Assembly: GCA_902826865.1 (NCBI GenBank)
Contig: CADEGN010000065.1
Span: forward strand, 1-32,866
Reading direction: 5' to 3'
From: an uncultured Myxococcales bacterium
Lineage (GTDB): Bacteria > Myxococcota_A > Polyangia > Nannocystales > Nannocystaceae
Length of the DNA: 32,866 nt
The stretch's first letter is position 1, and every line of letters starts with the position of its first letter. The notes beneath the pieces are model-generated. The model did not search any database, was not told the DNA's origin, and was given only the letters and a program-made list of their open reading frames with translations. Below are positions 7,527 to 14,846 of the stretch, piece after piece. Made by a program: the position numbers and the translations under genes.

Positions 7527-8042
7527 TCACGACCCGCCGCGTACGGTCCGAATCGCCGCCTCCAAATCACCCTTCTGCTGACCGGGCCCGCCGACCCAGC
7601 GCACGGTTCCGCCGGCATCGATCACGAACGTCATCGGCAGCTCGGCGACGCGGAATCGCCCGGCGAGGACCTGCCCGCCGTCGTGCACGACTGGAAAGGT
7701 GAGCCCGTACTGACCGATCATCTGGCGCGTCTTCGACTCGTACTCATCCTCGGAGATCCCGACGAACTCGACGTCGTCGTGCTTTCGCGACAGCGACTCC
7801 GCCTCCGGCAGCGTCACTTTGCACGGCGCGCAGTACTCGGCGAAAAACTTCACCACGACGAGCTTGCCCTTGGCGGCCTGCGTGTCAAACGTGGCACCCG
7901 CGAGCGTTGGGCGGCGGAAACTCGGGATCGGCTGTCCGAGCAGGGCGGACGGCAACGTGGGCGGCGCGGTCTTCTTCCGTCCGCAGCCGGGCGCGACCAG
8001 GACGAAAGAGGCGAGGACAAACGCAAAACAGCGACGATCCAT
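7527..8042 (-). CDS. TlpA/ResA-like thioredoxin-fold lipoprotein
   Basis: This 171-residue protein has a lipoprotein signal peptide with Cys20 at the lipidation site (VLVAPGC). It then has a thioredoxin-fold domain of the peroxiredoxin-like TlpA/ResA type. The active-site motif is CAPC (Cys71, Cys74) in FFAEYCAPCK, and the cis-proline loop is ELPMTF with Pro136. Such proteins reduce or exchange thiols on the outer face of the membrane, classically for cytochrome c maturation, which would suit the diheme cytochrome nearby at 10263-11606. The gene starts 13 bases downstream of the large membrane protein gene ending at 8056, so they share an operon. The family call is safe; the partner is inference. 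Confidence 0.88.
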   Translation of the reverse strand: MDRRCFAFVLASFVLVAPGCGRKKTAPPTLPSALLGQPIPSFRRPTLAGATFDTQAAKGKLVVVKFFAEYCAPCKVTLPEAESLSRKHDDVEFVGISEDEYESKTRQMIGQYGLTFPVVHDGGQVLAGRFRVAELPMTFVIDAGGTVRWVGGPGQQKGDLEAAIRTVRGGS

Positions 8043-8055
8043 GGCGGCTCGAGCC

Positions 8056-10179
8056 TTACCACACTTCGACCGTGCCGATCACCGCGAACGCCCGCTTGGG
8101 GTCATCGATGCGCACGCCATACTCGCCGGTTTTGCCCTCGGGCCCGCTGATCGAGAAGTTCTTCGACTCGCCTCGACGCAGGCCGATCACGAAGTCGTAG
8201 CTGCCTGGGAGGATCTCGAACAACGGGGCGTCGAACTCGAACCGGTGGAGAATGAAATCACCGGCCCGCCACAGGTTGCACGGGTATAGATCCTCGGCCA
8301 ACGGCTGAGGGTCGCCGTTGATCCGCGACAGACGCCCGCCCACGAACCGCGCCAGCATCTTGGCCCCGCCCGGCAGCGGCTTGAGCACGCGAAGCGACAA
8401 CTTCAACGTGTGATGGCGACCGCGGACGATCGGCCCGTCGACCTCCCACCCCACGACCTCGAGGTAGTCTTCGAAGCGCACGAACGTCGGGTTTTCGAGC
8501 TCGAACGGCGAGTCGGCGAGCACCTCGGAGATGCGGTTGCGGTCGACCATGTCCGACGGGAGCTCATTGCTCAGCAAGCGCAGGTGCGCGTGGGAATCGT
8601 CGAGCACGTACATCGGCAGCCCCGCCTGTCGGTGTTGCTGATGGACCGCCGCCACATCGAGATCGCGCAACAGGGCGTAGCGTGGCTCCTCAGCCGCGAG
8701 GTACGTGAACACGTCGCGACGGCCGGGCAGATTCTCGGTGCCCGCAGGTCCGTACAGCACGAGCGCACGGTCGCGAACGCGGTGGGTCGCCAGGGCCCGC
8801 GGTGGATCGTCTTGGGCGGCAAGGCGGGCGTAGACCCCAAGCACGCGCTTGGGCGAGAGTTTGTCCGCCGTCTGCGGCACGAGCACGCGCATGTGAAGAA
8901 CCGCGCCGCCAAGGGCCACGAGGCCCACCAGCGCCGTGGGGGCGAGCGAGCGCGTGGCCGGGCCAAGCCGCAGCAACAGCGCGCGGACACGACTGGTCGC
9001 GTCGCTGGGCCGCGGCGCGATCACCAAACCCGCGAGCAACGCCAGCGCCAGCAACTTGACCAGCCGTCCGAGCTGAGCCGCCGTGCGCAGCTCGGTGGCC
9101 GGATAGTCATTTACCCCGAACACGTGGTCGGGAACCGCGATCTGCTCGGGCGCCAGGTCGAGATCCTTGGCGACAACCACCACCGCCAGCGCGCCGAGGA
9201 TCGCCACGGCGCGTCGCAGCGCCAGCGGCCGCGTGCCGTCGCCGAGGGTCGCGACCGCGACCGCGGCGGCGATGGCCACCGGCACACGCAGCGGGAGATC
9301 GACCACGCCGTATTGGAGCGACCAGGCACAGATGGCCGCGAGCCCGAGGCCGATCCACAACCCCAGCCCGCGGTCGCGACCGACCGCCGCACCGAGCAGC
9401 GCGAGCGGCAGCCAAGGGAAGGCTTGATGCCCAAGATCGACGAGGCCAGCGGTGAACCGTCGGCCCTCGGGCTTGTCCATGAGCTCGAGGTCCTTGGCCG
9501 CGCCGAGGAGCGGGATGTAGCCGTCGGCTTGCCCCGCAACGAGCACCACCACCGCCACGGTGGCCAACGCCGCGGCGATCGCAACCGTGGTGCGCCAGCG
9601 CGCCGGCAACGACTCGCCCAGGGCGGTGATCGCGACGAGCGGGATCACCCCGGCGAGCAGCAGCCCCTGGCTACCGATCGCCGCCGCGAGGGCCAGCAGC
9701 GCCGCGGCCACCAAGGCCATGCGTCGCGGACCGGTCGCCCCGCCGGCGGCCAAGCCCGCGACGATTGCCGCGGTCGCGAAGCACTCGCCGAACGGATTGC
9801 CAGACACGGTCCGGGCGCCGACGGCGACCGCCGGCATCGATACGAACATCACCGCCGCAAGCGCGGCCGTGGTGGTCGTGCACCCGCGAAGGCGCGCGAG
9901 GGCGACCGTGAGCCCCGCAGTGATCACGGTGGCGAATAGGTGCGGCAACCGCAGGCCGAGCTCACCGCCGATGGCCCCGTAGCTGCGCGCACGCAGCCAC
10001 TCCCCCACGATCGGTGCGCGCTCGAGCCCGCTACGCGCCTGCCCAAGGGCAGCGTCCGCGCGGTCGAGCACAGCGAGTTCGATCTCCGTAAGTAGCCCGT
10101 GCTCGCCGAGACCCGGCGCTGCGATCGCGAAGACCGACGCGGCGGCGACGGCGACAAGCCAGCGATCTCCGGGCGCCAT
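8056..10179 (-). CDS. GT-C-like polytopic membrane protein with C-terminal soluble domain
   Basis: From the ATG at 10177-10179 the product is 707 residues. About the first 480 residues consist of a dozen or so hydrophobic helices separated by short loops, in the manner of GT-C glycosyltransferases (PMT/ArnT, GT39/GT83 type). The first extracellular loop has acidic residues (HGLLTEIELAVLD near residues 27-39), where GT-C enzymes usually place a catalytic acid. The last ~220 residues form a soluble part ending in a predicted beta-sandwich. Such enzymes transfer a sugar from a polyprenyl-phosphate donor to protein or lipid at the membrane. The substrate cannot be read from sequence, and another integral membrane role is possible. 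The frame is open up to 10527, but that upstream part is antisense to the divergent gene and Arg-rich. Confidence 0.65.
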   Translation of the reverse strand: MAPGDRWLVAVAAASVFAIAAPGLGEHGLLTEIELAVLDRADAALGQARSGLERAPIVGEWLRARSYGAIGGELGLRLPHLFATVITAGLTVALARLRGCTTTTAALAAVMFVSMPAVAVGARTVSGNPFGECFATAAIVAGLAAGGATGPRRMALVAAALLALAAAIGSQGLLLAGVIPLVAITALGESLPARWRTTVAIAAALATVAVVVLVAGQADGYIPLLGAAKDLELMDKPEGRRFTAGLVDLGHQAFPWLPLALLGAAVGRDRGLGLWIGLGLAAICAWSLQYGVVDLPLRVPVAIAAAVAVATLGDGTRPLALRRAVAILGALAVVVVAKDLDLAPEQIAVPDHVFGVNDYPATELRTAAQLGRLVKLLALALLAGLVIAPRPSDATSRVRALLLRLGPATRSLAPTALVGLVALGGAVLHMRVLVPQTADKLSPKRVLGVYARLAAQDDPPRALATHRVRDRALVLYGPAGTENLPGRRDVFTYLAAEEPRYALLRDLDVAAVHQQHRQAGLPMYVLDDSHAHLRLLSNELPSDMVDRNRISEVLADSPFELENPTFVRFEDYLEVVGWEVDGPIVRGRHHTLKLSLRVLKPLPGGAKMLARFVGGRLSRINGDPQPLAEDLYPCNLWRAGDFILHRFEFDAPLFEILPGSYDFVIGLRRGESKNFSISGPEGKTGEYGVRIDDPKRAFAVIGTVEVW

Positions 10180-10262
10180 GGGTTGGCGCAGCTTAGCAGC
10201 CCCGCGCGCGCGCCAGCGCCAGCCCGTGACAGCGCGGCGTTCGGTCGTGTAGCGTGGCCGCG

Positions 10263-11606
10263 ATGCCTCGACCCTTCGGAAGCAACCGCGCGGAGGCGCC
10301 GGACCGGCGTGCCCGTCCCCCTCGGCCCATGCTGCACGCTTGGATCTGTGTGCCGGTGGTCGCGATCGTCGGTGCGGCCGCATCGATGGCTTGCGGTGGC
10401 GCCGATCCGAAGGGAAAGCCCGCGGCCAGCGAAGCCAAGGGCAAAGCGGACGGCAAACCCACCAAGGCAACGCCGCCCGAGGCGAACGACCGCAAGCCGG
10501 ACGACCCCGCCGAGGATGCCGGCACACCGGCCGCCCCCGCGGCCGCCTGGGCCTGGCGCCTGCCCAAGGGCATCAACTTGCCGCCGAAGGTCCCCGATGA
10601 CAACCCGATGAGCGCAGACAAGGTCGAACTCGGCCACCGGCTGTTCATGGACAAGCGACTGTCCGTCGACGGCTCGCGCAGTTGCTATTCGTGCCATCAA
10701 AACGAGCTCGGCAACGCCGATGGTCGCGCGAAGGCCCTTGGTCCGGGCAACAAGGAGCTTCCGCGCAATAGCCCGACGATCTGGAACGTCGGGCTCCACG
10801 CCGCGCTCTACTGGGACGGTCGCTCGGCTACGCTTGAGGCCCAGGGCCTGGCGGCGCTCAAGGGCGGCAACATGGGCCTCGGCGACGGCGTCGATGCCAA
10901 GGCCGCGGAGATCGGCGCACTCCCGGAATACGCCGACGCGTTCGCCAAGGCGTTCGCACTCGCCCCAGGCGCGAAGGTCACCGGCGATCACCTCGCCAAG
11001 GCGCTATCCGCCTACGAGCGCACCCTTCTGTGTGGCGACACGGCCTACGACACGCAGACGCTCAGCGAGCCCCAGCAGCGCGGCTGGCAACTGTTCGTCG
11101 GCAAGGCCGGGTGCATCACCTGCCACACCCAAGACAACCTCTCAGACGGTCTGTACCACCGGGTTGGCGTGGGCGCTGGCGATCCCGCGGCGGCGGGTAT
11201 CGACCTGGGGCGCGGCAAGATCAGCGGCACTGCCGAAGACAACTTCAAGTTCCGCACACCGACGTTGCGCAACGTCAGCAAGACCGCGCCGTATTTCCAC
11301 GACGGCAGCGTCGCAACCCTCGAAGAAGCCGTGCGCCTCATGGCCAGCGGCGGCAAGCGCGACGCTGTGCCGGTCGACGAGGCGCTCCAGGATCGCCGCC
11401 TCAGCGACGCCGAGATCGCCGATCTGGTGGCGCTCTTGTCGGCGTTCGATTGCCCGGGCTCGCTCGAGGTCATCGGCGATCAGGGCGTCGATGGCATCGG
11501 CTCGGGTGGCTCGAAGAAGTCCGAGCCCCCGGCGGAGGCGAAGGCTGAAGGCGAGAAGGCGGCCGAGGCTGAGGCTTCGCAGGGCAAGCGCGAATCCGTG
11601 AAGTAG
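10263..11606 (+). CDS. Diheme cytochrome c peroxidase / MauG-family lipoprotein
   Basis: The product is 447 residues from the ATG at 10263; an ATG at 10329 would give a shorter signal peptide and is an alternative. The signal sequence ends in a lipobox ASMAC. A Lys/Ala/Pro-rich linker leads to the diheme peroxidase domain. Two heme c sites are visible: CYSCH (Cys141, Cys144, His145) and CITCH (Cys284, Cys287, His288). Family motifs around them are GHRLFMDKRLS, NSPTIWN, and FRTPTLRNVSKTAPYFHDG with His346. Members reduce hydrogen peroxide or oxidise protein or small substrates in the periplasm; which applies here cannot be decided. A Lys/Ala/Glu-rich tail ends the protein. It is divergent from the GT-C gene and followed by the strong hairpin at 11661-11688. 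Confidence 0.88.
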   Translation: MPRPFGSNRAEAPDRRARPPRPMLHAWICVPVVAIVGAAASMACGGADPKGKPAASEAKGKADGKPTKATPPEANDRKPDDPAEDAGTPAAPAAAWAWRLPKGINLPPKVPDDNPMSADKVELGHRLFMDKRLSVDGSRSCYSCHQNELGNADGRAKALGPGNKELPRNSPTIWNVGLHAALYWDGRSATLEAQGLAALKGGNMGLGDGVDAKAAEIGALPEYADAFAKAFALAPGAKVTGDHLAKALSAYERTLLCGDTAYDTQTLSEPQQRGWQLFVGKAGCITCHTQDNLSDGLYHRVGVGAGDPAAAGIDLGRGKISGTAEDNFKFRTPTLRNVSKTAPYFHDGSVATLEEAVRLMASGGKRDAVPVDEALQDRRLSDAEIADLVALLSAFDCPGSLEVIGDQGVDGIGSGGSKKSEPPAEAKAEGEKAAEAEASQGKRESVK

Positions 11607-11660
11607 TCCGCGAGCGTCCGGCGATCGCAAGGCCTGCGCAGATTCCTCGCTGCACAAGAA

Positions 11661-11688
11661 AAGGGCGAGCCCTCGGGGGCTCGCCCTT
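11661..11688. terminator. Strong bidirectional terminator hairpin
   Basis: A perfect 12-bp stem (11661-11672 with 11677-11688) and a tcgg tetraloop lie between two convergent genes ending at 11606 and 11714. On the minus strand the stem is followed by TTCTTG, a modest T-rich tract. It can serve as terminator for both genes. Confidence 0.85.
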
Positions 11689-11713
11689 CAATGACCGCCG
11701 CGATCAGATCAGA

Positions 11714-12385
11714 TCAGCGACAGACCTGACCCTCCATGCAGTCGCCGTCGCCGGTGCAGGTCGGCGGGATGCAAGCCCCGGACGCGGTGTCGCACGTGAG
11801 GCCTTCGAAGCAATCCGCATCGGCGGTACACGGGGGGAGCACGCAGTAGAGCGTGCCATCGTCCGCTTCGCCGGTGCAGGTCTCGCCCTCTTGGCAGTCC
11901 GCATCGGCGGTGCAGACAGGTACGCACACGGCGCTGCCTTCGAGATCAACGCACTCAAAGCCCATGACAGCGCCGCCGAAGCTGCACTGCTCGTCTGTCG
12001 TGCAGCCGCCAAACGTGCAAGCCCCGTCGACACAGTCGACATCGTACGGGTACTCACCAGGGCACGTGCCCTCGGGCAGACCCATCGCACAACAGTCCTC
12101 GGGCGCCGTGCAGGCCAGGTTGCAGAACATGTCGCCGCCACCGCTGTCCGTGCCGCCGGCGGATCCGCTATCGGCTCCGCTCTCCGAACCGGGTGATGTC
12201 TCGGCGCCGGTCATGCCCGTCATGCCCGTCATGCCCGTCTCGGCGCTGGTCATCGCCTGCGTGTCGCCAGCGCTTTCGCCCGCGTCGTTGCTGGTGTCGG
12301 CGCCGGTATCGTCGCCGTTGTCCGTGATGACGCATCCGGCAAAGGTGAGGGTGGCAAGGGCGAGAAGGAATTTGTTCTTGATCAT
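11714..12385 (-). CDS. Cysteine-repeat surface lipoprotein
   Basis: The 223-residue product starts at the ATG at 12383-12385, preceded on the minus strand by a good AAGGAG ribosome-binding site. The signal peptide ends in a lipobox TFAGC (Cys18). A long Ser/Thr/Gly/Asp/Met linker follows, including three Gly-Met-Thr repeats. The C-terminal ~130 residues are cysteine-rich, with at least three repeated units of the form C-T-x-D-x-D-C-x-x-G-x-x-C at the very end. Each unit probably forms a small disulfide knot. This architecture (lipid anchor, disordered stalk, cysteine modules) is typical of Nannocystis-group surface proteins. Ligand and function are unknown. It is convergent with the cytochrome peroxidase gene and shares the terminator at 11661-11688. 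Confidence 0.85.
   Translation of the reverse strand: MIKNKFLLALATLTFAGCVITDNGDDTGADTSNDAGESAGDTQAMTSAETGMTGMTGMTGAETSPGSESGADSGSAGGTDSGGGDMFCNLACTAPEDCCAMGLPEGTCPGEYPYDVDCVDGACTFGGCTTDEQCSFGGAVMGFECVDLEGSAVCVPVCTADADCQEGETCTGEADDGTLYCVLPPCTADADCFEGLTCDTASGACIPPTCTGDGDCMEGQVCR
12210..12239. repeat. Nine-base direct repeat in a lipoprotein linker
   Basis: Three exact copies of gtcatgccc in tandem plus a partial fourth. On the minus strand they encode Gly-Met-Thr repeats in the linker of the lipoprotein at 11714-12385. Exact identity at the DNA level suggests recent expansion by slippage. Confidence 0.9.
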
Positions 12386-12548
12386 CAAAGTTCTCCTTGG
12401 GTCAGTCACACTCGTGCGTGGCACGTAAGCTCGATCGACCGGGGCGATTTGCAAGTGCCACGGACGTCCGAGGTTGTCGCGTATTCAGGGGGCACCAAGC
12501 CGCCGCACCGCGATTCGCACGACCGGAGGCGTCGTAAGAACGCAGCAG

Positions 12549-12560
12549 CGTGCATGCACG
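12549..12560. promoter_or_regulatory. 12-bp perfect palindrome
   Basis: CGTGCATGCACG reads the same on both strands. It lies about 165 bases upstream of the lipoprotein start at 12385, so a dimeric regulator site is possible. No known regulator is implied. Confidence 0.3.
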
Positions 12561-12657
12561 TTGCGATGAAGCAAGCCAGGCGCATGGGATAGGGTCGAAG
12601 GAAGGACCGGCAAACCACCCGTTGGTGACGCGTGGTCGGCCGCTCGTGCCGTATTGT

Positions 12658-12675
12658 TTGCCGCCGCGGCGGCAA
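12658..12675. promoter_or_regulatory. 18-bp perfect palindrome
   Basis: TTGCCGCCG followed directly by its reverse complement. With no loop it cannot form a normal RNA hairpin, which favours a DNA-binding site over a terminator. It lies about 270 bases upstream of the lipoprotein start at 12385 and about 195 bases beyond the rpsI stop. Confidence 0.4.
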
Positions 12676-12819
12676 GCGCCAGCCGATTCTCGGGGTCTCC
12701 CAAGGGCAAAGCTGCAGCCTGACGCCGCGACGCTCAGAACGCGACAGGAATGTGCGTTTGTCCCCCACGCATTCGCGCGCCGTCGCGGGCGTGCATGTGA
12801 TCTCCGGACGCACGAAAGG

Positions 12820-12842
12820 CCGGATCGGTTGTTCCGACCCGG
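12820..12842 (-). terminator. Probable terminator of the rplM-rpsI operon
   Basis: A 9-bp stem with one G-T wobble (12820-12828 with 12834-12842) and a five-base loop begins about 28 bases after the rpsI stop. On the minus strand it is followed by GCCTTTCG, a weak T tract, so termination may be partial or factor-assisted. Confidence 0.55.
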
Positions 12843-12869
12843 CCCCCGGCACGGCGTGCGTGCTCGTTT

Positions 12870-13277
12870 CTAGCGCTTGCTGAACTGGAAGCGCGCGCGA
12901 GCGCCCTTGCGACCGTACTTCTTTCGTTCCTTCTTCCGCGAGTCGCGGGTGAGGTAGCCGGCGTCCTTGAGCGCCTCGCGGTGTTCATCCGACACGCGGA
13001 GAAGCGCGCGGGCGATGCCGAGCCGCACCGCGCCGGACTGGGCCGAGAGGCCGCCGCCCTTGGCCGTGCACCAAACGTCGTATTTGTCGCGGCAGCCCGT
13101 CGCCAACAGCGGTTGCTCGACGATCTTCATGTTGGTCGGACGGGTCACGTATCCCTCGGCGTCGCGCCGATTGATCGTAATCCGACCGCCGCCCTGGAAC
13201 AGCCACACGCGGGCCACCGCCGTCTTGCGGCGGCCGGTGGCGTAAAAAGACATCGAAGAATCGCGGGAGATCGCCAT
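12870..13277 (-). CDS. rpsI: 30S ribosomal protein S9 (uS9)
   Basis: This 135-residue product matches S9 over its full length. The conserved N-terminal FYATGRRKTAVARVW starts at residue 11. Further family segments are GGGLSAQSGAVRLGIARAL in the middle and the basic tail KKYGRKGARARFQFSKR, which in known S9 reaches into the P site and contacts tRNA. The length fits the family (about 130). It begins six bases after the rplM stop on the same strand, the classic L13-S9 pair. A GGAT sequence overlapping the rplM stop is the only ribosome-binding-like signal, so translational coupling to rplM is likely. An internal Met at residue 9 is a possible alternative start. Confidence 0.98.
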   Translation of the reverse strand: MAISRDSSMSFYATGRRKTAVARVWLFQGGGRITINRRDAEGYVTRPTNMKIVEQPLLATGCRDKYDVWCTAKGGGLSAQSGAVRLGIARALLRVSDEHREALKDAGYLTRDSRKKERKKYGRKGARARFQFSKR

Positions 13278-13283
13278 GATGGA

Positions 13284-13730
13284 TTATCCGTTGGCCTGAC
13301 CGATGAGCCGGTAGAGCTTGGGGCTCTGGGCCCCGTGCGGGTGTTCGCCGCCGGCGTAGATCTTGAGTTTGCCGACCGTCTTACGGCCGAGGGCATTGCG
13401 CGGCAGCATGCGCCGGACCGCCTGCTTGATGATCTCTTCGGGATGATCGACCAGCATCTGCCGTGCCGGGACACTTCTCATGTGACCCTGATAGCCGGTA
13501 AAGCTGTGGTAGTGCTTCTGATCGAGCTTGCGCCCCGTCAGCACGACCTTGTCGGCATTGATGCAGACGACGAAGTCACCGGTGTCGACGTGCGGCGTGA
13601 AGATCGGCTTGTGCTTGCCGCGCAGGAGGCTGGCGATCTGGCTGGCGGCGCGGCCGACGGTCTGCCCTTGCAGATCGACGATCCACCACGCTCGCTCCAC
13701 CTCGCCCGGCTTCGGGTACATCGTGGCCAT
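13284..13730 (-). CDS. rplM: 50S ribosomal protein L13 (uL13)
   Basis: From the ATG at 13728-13730 the product is 148 residues, normal for L13. Conserved segments are WWIVDLQGQTVGRAAS, LLRGKHKPIFTPHVDTGD, the central MLPRNALGR and KLKIYAGGEHPH near the C terminus. L13 is an early assembly protein of the large subunit and binds 23S rRNA. The start is one of two close ATGs (the second at 13719-13721). The longer open frame to 14150 is antisense to the response-regulator gene. It is first in a two-gene operon with rpsI. The 195-base leader holds a long GC-rich inverted repeat at 13846-13890, which could take part in control. Confidence 0.98.
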   Translation of the reverse strand: MATMYPKPGEVERAWWIVDLQGQTVGRAASQIASLLRGKHKPIFTPHVDTGDFVVCINADKVVLTGRKLDQKHYHSFTGYQGHMRSVPARQMLVDHPEEIIKQAVRRMLPRNALGRKTVGKLKIYAGGEHPHGAQSPKLYRLIGQANG

Positions 13731-13845
13731 GGGGGGCGGACCATGCCGCGGGCGCCCGCACCGTGTCAAGCGGGCGCATCCGCGGGCCTGCGCCGGCGAA
13801 ACGACCAGGGCACAGCGCTCCTGGGGAGGCTCGTCCGGGCCGCCC

Positions 13846-13890
13846 GGGCCCGGTTTTCCCCTCCCCTGCCCCGGCCGGGGAAACCGGCCC
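13846..13890. repeat. GC-rich imperfect inverted repeat between divergent genes
   Basis: The arms 13846-13861 and 13877-13890 pair over 14 bases apart from one extra C and one extra T in the first arm, around a 15-base loop. It lies in the 195-base region between rplM (start 13730, minus) and the response-regulator gene (start 13926, plus). No T tract follows on either strand. It may be a leader stem-loop of the rplM-rpsI mRNA or a protein-binding site. Confidence 0.6.
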
Positions 13891-13925
13891 ATACTCCCCC
13901 TGGGGCCCGCCGCCCCGCGCCCACC

Positions 13926-14846
13926 GTGGCCTCGACGATTCCGCCCACCACCGCCCCGAGCCCCCGCGCAGCGCGGATCCTCGTCGCCGACGATGGTGAC
14001 GCGGATCGCGTGGCCGCGCGCGTCGCGCTCGAGGCCGGCGGCCACATCGTCATCGAGGCGTGCGACGGTCAACACGCCCTCGAGACGTTCGCGAAAGAGC
14101 GCCCCGACATCGTGCTGCTCGACGTCGTGATGCCGCGCCTTTCCGGACACGAGTGCTGTCGGATCCTAAAAGCCAAGACCCACGCGACGTATCTGCCGGT
14201 GATCATGGTCAGCACCCGCAACAGCGTCAATGCGCGGGTCGAGGGCCTGCGCAGCGGCGCGGATGACTACCTCGGCAAGCCCTACGACGCCGAAGAGCTT
14301 CGCGCGCGGGTCGAAGCGCTGCTGCGGGTGAAGCGAGCGATCGCGGAGGCCCCTGAGCCGCCCGTGCCGCCCGGCGAAGACGAGAACCTGGATCCTTCTA
14401 GCCGCCGGCGACTCGATGAGGAATTCGATCGCGCCGAACGCTACAGCGATCCCCTCGCCTGCCTTCACGTTGCGTGGTCGGGCACCGAGGGTCCCACGCG
14501 CGACAGCCGGACGGTCGCGTTGCGCGGTGTCATCGATGGGACGGTCCGCAAGATCGACCTCGTGTTCCCCCTCGGGCCTTGCGGGTTTCTGCTCGCCCTA
14601 CCGAACACTCACTTTCCGGGCGCGCTTGCGGTCGCGGAGCGGATCATCCGCGACACCAAACGCCATGCTACGGCCGGTGAGTCGGTCAGCATCGGCGTGG
14701 CTTTTTTTCCAAGCAAGGACGCGAAGTCGGTCGACGATCTGCTGCGGCTCGCCCGGGCGGCCCATGACCGCGCGCTCGTGGCCGGCGGCGGCAGGATCTG
14801 CCTCGTTCAGCATCAGGGCTACCTGTACGCCCCCGAGGCGGGGTGA
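13926..14846 (+). CDS. Response regulator with degenerate GGDEF domain
   Basis: The 306-residue product from a GTG at 13926 has a receiver domain at residues ~16-135. It carries acidic residues Asp22/Asp23, the phospho-acceptor Asp66 (LLDVVMPRLSG), Thr97 and Lys118 (LGKPY). A C-terminal GGDEF-like domain lies at ~160-300. At the signature position it reads GPCGF (217-221) instead of GG(D/E)EF, so the acidic residue needed for cyclic-di-GMP synthesis is absent. It resembles PleD in layout but should not be an active cyclase; it may bind nucleotide or only transmit phosphorylation state. The TGA overlaps the GTG start of the NAD kinase gene by four bases, so the two are translationally coupled. 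A cognate kinase is not in this window. The GTG start is chosen because it lies just before the receiver domain. Confidence 0.85.
   Translation: MASTIPPTTAPSPRAARILVADDGDADRVAARVALEAGGHIVIEACDGQHALETFAKERPDIVLLDVVMPRLSGHECCRILKAKTHATYLPVIMVSTRNSVNARVEGLRSGADDYLGKPYDAEELRARVEALLRVKRAIAEAPEPPVPPGEDENLDPSSRRRLDEEFDRAERYSDPLACLHVAWSGTEGPTRDSRTVALRGVIDGTVRKIDLVFPLGPCGFLLALPNTHFPGALAVAERIIRDTKRHATAGESVSIGVAFFPSKDAKSVDDLLRLARAAHDRALVAGGGRICLVQHQGYLYAPEAG

Larger units (their letters stand above)
12386..12869. other. Non-coding region with two palindromes and a terminator
   Basis: These 484 bases contain no convincing gene; the open frames here are Arg/Cys-rich and overlap one another. They hold the ribosome-binding site and promoter of the lipoprotein reading left from 12385, a palindrome at 12549-12560, an 18-bp perfect palindrome at 12658-12675, and a hairpin at 12820-12842 just downstream of rpsI. 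The promoter could not be pinned down. Confidence 0.6.

Noticed and set aside
8410..9939. Plus-strand open frame of 509 codons
   Set aside because: Antisense to the GT-C-like membrane protein. The product is extremely rich in Arg, His and Gln with no domain or hydrophobic pattern.
12430..12465. Possible sigma-54 promoter (TGGCAC close to TTGCA on the minus strand)
   Set aside because: The GG and GC elements are only 7 bases apart instead of the required 12, so the site cannot fit the consensus.
12406..12852. Minus-strand open frame in the gap between the lipoprotein and rpsI
   Set aside because: It is Arg/Cys-rich, has no ribosome-binding site and overlaps both the rpsI terminator and the lipoprotein promoter region.
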